Positions 22,811 to 25,820 of a DNA stretch of 25,820 nt are shown one piece after another (position 1 is the first letter of the stretch; each line of letters begins with the position of its first letter). The stretch spans positions 66,220 to 92,039 of the forward strand of contig DJVQ01000029.1 of NCBI GenBank assembly GCA_002441265.1, written 5' to 3'. The stretch comes from Syntrophaceae bacterium UBA6252. GTDB lineage: Bacteria > Desulfobacterota > Syntrophia > Syntrophales > UBA6807. The notes beneath the pieces were generated by a model that was not told the DNA's origin, searched no databases, and worked only from the letters and a program-made list of their open reading frames with translations. The position numbers and the translations under genes were made by a program.

Positions 22811-22838
22811 GGTCGGCGAGGATGAGAAGAAGCCGGCA

Positions 22839-23711
22839 TTATTTCTTCATCTTGTTCTTGACTTCCATCAGTTCCCGGATCGGATTGTAGGTCGCGTCCG
22901 TCACGGGGGCGTATTCCTTGATCTTCAGCATCTCGAGGCCGTCCCTGTCCCTGTAGCCCCGGAAGGCGGCGGCGAGGGCCTTCTTCAGCGTTTCGGGAAG
23001 GTCGCTTCGGTACGCCATGGGCGAACCGGGGATCAGCCGGGACGTCCAGATGATCTCGAAATCCTCGCCGGCGTTCCACTGCTTTCCGTTTCCCCGGGCC
23101 ATGTCCAGGTCGTTCGTCGAGGCGCCGTCGATCTTGCCCGCCTTCACGGAAAGCATCGATGCCTCGTGGCTTCCGGAATAGACGACTTTCGAGAAATAGC
23201 GTTCCGGATCGATCTTCAGCTCGTTGAGGAAGTAGACCATGGGGACGAGGGTGCCGCTGGTGGAATTGGGGTCCACGAAGGCCCAGACCTTGCCCTTCAG
23301 GTCGGCCACGGTCTTGAGCCCCGATCCCTTTTTCGTGATGATGAGCCCGTGGTAGCCGTTCGTTCCGTCCTGGGAGACCTCGATGACGAACGCCTCCGCG
23401 TTGGCGCGCCTGGCGGCCTCGACATAGGACTTGGGACCGAAGTAGGCGAAGTCGATGTGTTTGAACTGCATGCCCGTGATCACGCCGGCGTAGTCCGTGG
23501 CGACCTTGACGTCGATGGGGAGCCCGAGCTTCGTTTCGAGGTGCCTGACCAGGCTTTCGTATCGTTCGGTGATGTTGGCCGAGGAGTCCGTGGGAATGAT
23601 GCCGAAAACGAGTTTCTCCGGCCAGCCGGCCTGCGGCGCGGCGGGCGCGGAAAGGGCGGAAACCGCAACGGTAAGGACTGCGGCGACCAGGATGGAAAGC
23701 AGTTTTTTCAT
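22839..23711 (-). CDS. phnD: phosphonate ABC transporter substrate-binding protein PhnD
   Basis: The 290-aa periplasmic protein starts with a signal peptide (M-K-K-L-L-S-I-L-V-A-A-V-L-T, cut likely after A-P-A at about residue 29). It carries PhnD-family marks: G-I-I-P-T-D-S-S, M-Q-F-K-H-I-D-F-A-Y-F-G-P-K-S-Y, F-V-D-P-N-S-T-S-G-T-L-V-P and V-V-Y-S-G-S-H-E-A-S. The S-T-S-G-T loop is the usual phosphonate-binding site. AAGGAGG lies just before the ATG, a strong ribosome site. Long gaps with hairpins flank the gene on both sides, as expected for a highly expressed binding protein. The longer frame upstream is out of phnC's frame and not coding. Confidence 0.95.
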   Translation of the reverse strand: MKKLLSILVAAVLTVAVSALSAPAAPQAGWPEKLVFGIIPTDSSANITERYESLVRHLETKLGLPIDVKVATDYAGVITGMQFKHIDFAYFGPKSYVEAARRANAEAFVIEVSQDGTNGYHGLIITKKGSGLKTVADLKGKVWAFVDPNSTSGTLVPMVYFLNELKIDPERYFSKVVYSGSHEASMLSVKAGKIDGASTNDLDMARGNGKQWNAGEDFEIIWTSRLIPGSPMAYRSDLPETLKKALAAAFRGYRDRDGLEMLKIKEYAPVTDATYNPIRELMEVKNKMKK

Positions 23712-23736
23712 AGGATCCTCCTTATGGGGATGTTGA

Positions 23737-23827
23737 CCGGCGGCCTTCGCCGGGACCCGCCCTGGCGGCGGGTTCGGGTGCGTGGTCCTGCCCGGTATGA
23801 TTCCTCGGTGCCCGGCCCGGGGCCGGG
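23737..23827. other. three GC hairpins between phnC and phnD
   Basis: The 131-bp gap holds three stems: CCGGCG/CGCCGG (23737-23742 with 23748-23753), CCCGCC/GGCGGG (23756-23761 with 23767-23772) and CCCGGCC/GGCCGGG (23811-23817 with 23821-23827). None has a T-run on the coding strand. They resemble an intercistronic repeat cluster that would separate the stability of the phnC message from that of phnD. Confidence 0.45.
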
Positions 23828-23842
23828 ACGCCGTCGATCCTG

Positions 23843-24667
23843 TCACGCCCGTGCGCCCGCCGCCGCCTCGGACATGAAAGACCGGCGGGGAAAGGCTCTC
23901 GCGCCCGGCATGTCGGTTTCGGGCGTCCGGGCGCCGTGGTAGACCTCCCGCACGGCGGCGTCGGTCAGGAATTCGGGGGGGCCGTCGAAGACGACGGCGC
24001 CGTCGCGGATCCCGAGGACCCGCGTGCAGTAGTCCCGGGCGCTGTCCAGCTGGTGCAGGTTGGAGACGACGGTGATCCCGTATGTCTCGTTCACCGCCTT
24101 GAGGGCGTCCATGACGCGCCGGGCGCTCACGGGGTCGAGGGACGAGATGGGCTCGTCGGCGAGGATGATTTCGGGTTCCTGGGCCATGGCCCGGGCGATG
24201 GCGACCCGCTGCATCTGCCCTCCGGAGAGCTGATCGCAGCGCTGAAGCGCCGCGTCTTCGATGCCGACGATGGACATGTATTCCCAGATTCTTTCGAACT
24301 GCCCCGGCGTGTAGTACTTGATCATGGCGGGCAGGATGTACATCCGTCCGAGCATGCCGCTGGCGACGTTGTCCAGGACGGTCAGGCGCTTTACGAGGTT
24401 GAATCCCTGGAAGATGATCCCGATGCGCGAGCGGAGCCGCTTGAGAGCGGAATTGGCGATGCGGTGAACCGGCTCCCCGAGAACGTTGAGATCGCCCCCG
24501 AAGATGTCGACCCCGGCGTTGATCGACATGAGAAGGGTCGATTTTCCGGCCCCCGAGGGCCCGATGATGCTGATGAATTCGCCCTTGCGGATCTTCAGGT
24601 TGACATCGGGGAGAACGATCCGTTTCCCGTAACCCAGGGCGAGGGCGTTCGCTTCGATCTGGAGCAT
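23843..24667 (-). CDS. phnC: phosphonate ABC transporter ATP-binding protein PhnC
   Basis: The 274-aa ATPase energises phosphonate import with PhnE and PhnD. Walker A is G-P-S-G-A-G-K-S-T, the Q-loop is I-F-Q-G-F-N-L-V, the signature L-S-G-G-Q-M-Q-R-V-A-I-A-R-A, Walker B I-I-L-A-D-E-P, and the switch His is in S-N-L-H-Q. The phrase P-I-S-S-L-D-P-V-S-A is typical of PhnC. Two ATGs are adjacent (24670, 24667); GGAGG is three bases from the first and six from the second, so the second is chosen. The C-terminal 25 residues are Ala/Arg-rich and extra. It is the first gene of the operon, 55-60 nt after the predicted Pho-box promoter start. Confidence 0.95.
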   Translation of the reverse strand: MLQIEANALALGYGKRIVLPDVNLKIRKGEFISIIGPSGAGKSTLLMSINAGVDIFGGDLNVLGEPVHRIANSALKRLRSRIGIIFQGFNLVKRLTVLDNVASGMLGRMYILPAMIKYYTPGQFERIWEYMSIVGIEDAALQRCDQLSGGQMQRVAIARAMAQEPEIILADEPISSLDPVSARRVMDALKAVNETYGITVVSNLHQLDSARDYCTRVLGIRDGAVVFDGPPEFLTDAAVREVYHGARTPETDMPGARAFPRRSFMSEAAAGARA

Positions 24668-24691
24668 CATGGACCTCCATGAAGTTTTTCC

Positions 24692-24711
24692 GTCCCGGGC
24701 GGTCCCGGGCG
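24692..24711. repeat. perfect 10-bp tandem repeat in the phnC leader
   Basis: GTCCCGGGCG occurs twice back to back (24692-24701, 24702-24711), so each copy is one helical turn from the next and contains the palindrome CCCGGG. It lies between the predicted transcription start and the phnC ribosome site, where a bound repressor or RNA structure could act. Confidence 0.5.
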
Positions 24712-24727
24712 ATTCATGACGGGAACC

Positions 24728-24761
24728 ACTATAGGGAAAGAATGTGTCAGTTCGATGACAA
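24728..24761 (-). promoter_or_regulatory. Pho box and -10 element of the phn operon
   Basis: Read on the minus strand, TTGTCAT (24761-24755), a 4-nt spacer (CGAA) and CTGACAC (24750-24744) match the two 7-mers of the PhoB box (CTGTCAT-N4-CTGTCAC) at 12 of 14 positions. Exactly 10 nt later comes TATAGT (24733-24728), the same distance and the same -10 hexamer as in the E. coli phoA promoter. The layout, orientation and position upstream of phnC agree, so PhoB-type activation under phosphate limitation is likely. Confidence 0.75.
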
Positions 24762-24911
24762 ACGCGTTAAAGAACGGCGAACGCGGGAACGGTCCCGGGG
24801 ACTTTTCCCCCTTCGGCTCTGGCAATACGGGCCGCCTGTGTGTTATCCTTCGACAATTCTTCCCGCGGTCACGGGGAGGAACCGGCCGGCGGGCCCATGG
24901 GAGAAATCGGG

Positions 24912-25820
24912 ATGAGCGTTGAGAGAAAAGGCGGATCGAAAAGCCGCACGCCCACTGAATCGGTCCTTGAAAGCATCTCCGACGGCGTTTTCACGGTGGA
25001 CCTGGAATGGCACGTCACGTCGTTCAACCGGGCCGCCGAGGAGATCACCGGCGTCCCCAGGGAGGAAGCCATCGGGCGTCGCTGCTCAGACGTCTTCCGG
25101 TCCAGCATGTGCGGGGCCGCCTGTGCCCTGCAGCAGACCCTGAAGACGGGAAGGCCCGTCATCGGAAAGTCCGGCTACATCGTCGATTCCGACGGGAACC
25201 GCATTCCCGTGAGCGTTTCCACGGCCGTTCTGCGGGACGGCCGCGGCCGCGTGATCGGCGGGGCGGAGACCTTCCGCGACCTGTCGGAAGTCGAGGCGCT
25301 TCGCCGGGAACTGGAGGGGAAATACAGCGCCGGCGACCTCGTCAGCAGGAGCCCCCTGATGCAGCGGGTGTTCGAGGTCCTTCCCGCCGTTTCCGCGAGT
25401 CCCAGCACGGTGCTCCTCCTTGGGGAAACGGGGACGGGCAAGGAACTGGTGGCGCGGACGATCCATTCCCTGAGCCCCCGCAGGAAGGGACCCTTCGTCG
25501 CGGTGAACTGCGGGGCCCTGCCCGACACGCTCCTGGAGTCGGAGCTTTTCGGCTACAAGGCCGGGGCGTTCACCGGGGCGAACAAGGACAAGCCGGGCCG
25601 CTTCGCCTTGGCCGGCGGAGGGACCCTGTTCCTCGATGAAATCGGCGAGATCAGCCCGGCCCTTCAGGTCCGGCTGCTTCGCGTCCTCCAGGAGCGGACC
25701 TATGAGCCCCTGGGCGCGACCCGCTCCGAGTCCGCCGATGTCCGGGTGATCGTGGCCACCAACAAAGACCTGGCAGGGCAGGTGCGCCTCGGCGTCTTCC
25801 GGGAGGATCTCTACTACCGG
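24912..25820 (+). CDS. sigma-54-dependent regulator with PAS sensor domain (3' end outside window)
   Basis: The first 303 residues are visible and the frame is open at the edge. A PAS domain spans about 14-125 (E-S-I-S-D-G-V-F-T-V-D, F-N-R-A-A-E-E-I-T-G), with Cys58, Cys67 and Cys71 in C-S-D-V-F-R-S-S-M-C-G-A-A-C. The AAA+ domain follows: Walker A G-E-T-G-T-G-K-E (171-178), the sigma-54 contact loop G-A-F-T-G-A (218-223) and Walker B T-L-F-L-D-E (238-243). A C-terminal Fis-type DNA-binding helix would be expected outside the window. The ATG at 24912 has GGGAG eight bases upstream; an in-frame ATG at 24897 is less likely. It is divergent from phnC, but the phn promoter seen is sigma-70/Pho type, so its target may be elsewhere. 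Confidence 0.9.
   Translation, partial: MSVERKGGSKSRTPTESVLESISDGVFTVDLEWHVTSFNRAAEEITGVPREEAIGRRCSDVFRSSMCGAACALQQTLKTGRPVIGKSGYIVDSDGNRIPVSVSTAVLRDGRGRVIGGAETFRDLSEVEALRRELEGKYSAGDLVSRSPLMQRVFEVLPAVSASPSTVLLLGETGTGKELVARTIHSLSPRRKGPFVAVNCGALPDTLLESELFGYKAGAFTGANKDKPGRFALAGGGTLFLDEIGEISPALQVRLLRVLQERTYEPLGATRSESADVRVIVATNKDLAGQVRLGVFREDLYYR

Noticed and set aside
22839..24680. Single 613-aa protein joining phnC and phnD regions
   Set aside because: Its first half is out of frame with phnC and not protein-like; phnD has its own signal peptide and AAGGAGG at 23711.
24829..24844. Sigma-54 promoter (TGGCA ... GC) before the PAS regulator
   Set aside because: The -24 GG and -12 GC are one base too far apart and the -12 element does not match TTGC.

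Overview
The window is GC-rich (clearly above 60% by eye) except for an AT-rich island near the left end. Genes are tightly packed with strong Shine-Dalgarno sites. The gene content suggests an anaerobic or facultative member of the Desulfobacterota (deltaproteobacterial, Syntrophia-like): a heterodisulfide-reductase-like Fe-S protein, a PAS/sigma-54 regulator with a Cys-containing PAS domain, and a eukaryotic-type hexokinase. The lineage is an inference from gene content only. I saw no rRNA, tRNA, CRISPR array or transposase.

Layout. (1) Positions 1-610 are regulatory DNA: a likely leftward promoter overlaid by a large AT palindrome, and a rightward promoter for an XRE-cupin regulator (611-1189). 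(2) Positions 1361-5310 read rightward: a PLP-dependent decarboxylase with a signal peptide, preceded by a near-consensus sigma-70 promoter; a hexokinase; and a small membrane protein. (3) Positions 5375-8019 read leftward: TrmO, a two-[4Fe-4S] CCG-domain (HdrD-like) protein and a metallo-beta-lactamase-fold hydrolase. (4) Positions 8250-14685 read rightward: a DksA/TraR zinc-finger protein, an 825-aa protein I do not recognise, a phosphatidylserine decarboxylase homologue, an Lgt-like membrane protein, and a HAD phosphatase fused to a menorin/FAM151-like domain. The middle genes overlap, which points to a co-translated lipid or envelope module. This is the best candidate here for an undescribed system.

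(5) Positions 24667-14738 read leftward and form a near-complete phosphonate uptake and C-P lyase operon in the order phnC-phnD-phnE-GNAT(PhnO-like)-phnG-phnH-phnI-phnJ-phnK-phnL-phnM-TIM-barrel protein. Upstream of phnC is a convincing Pho box placed 10 nt from a TATAGT -10 element, so the operon is probably induced by phosphate starvation through a PhoB-type regulator. PhnC/D/E import phosphonates. PhnG/H/I/J/K/L with PhnM convert them to 5-phosphoribosyl 1-phosphonate and then to the cyclic ribose phosphate. phnF, phnN and phnP are not present; instead phnM overlaps a sugar-phosphate-isomerase-like TIM-barrel gene that may take over a late step. GC hairpins sit on both sides of phnD and between phnK and phnL. 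(6) Divergent from phnC, a PAS/AAA+ sigma-54 activator starts at 24912 and runs off the right edge.
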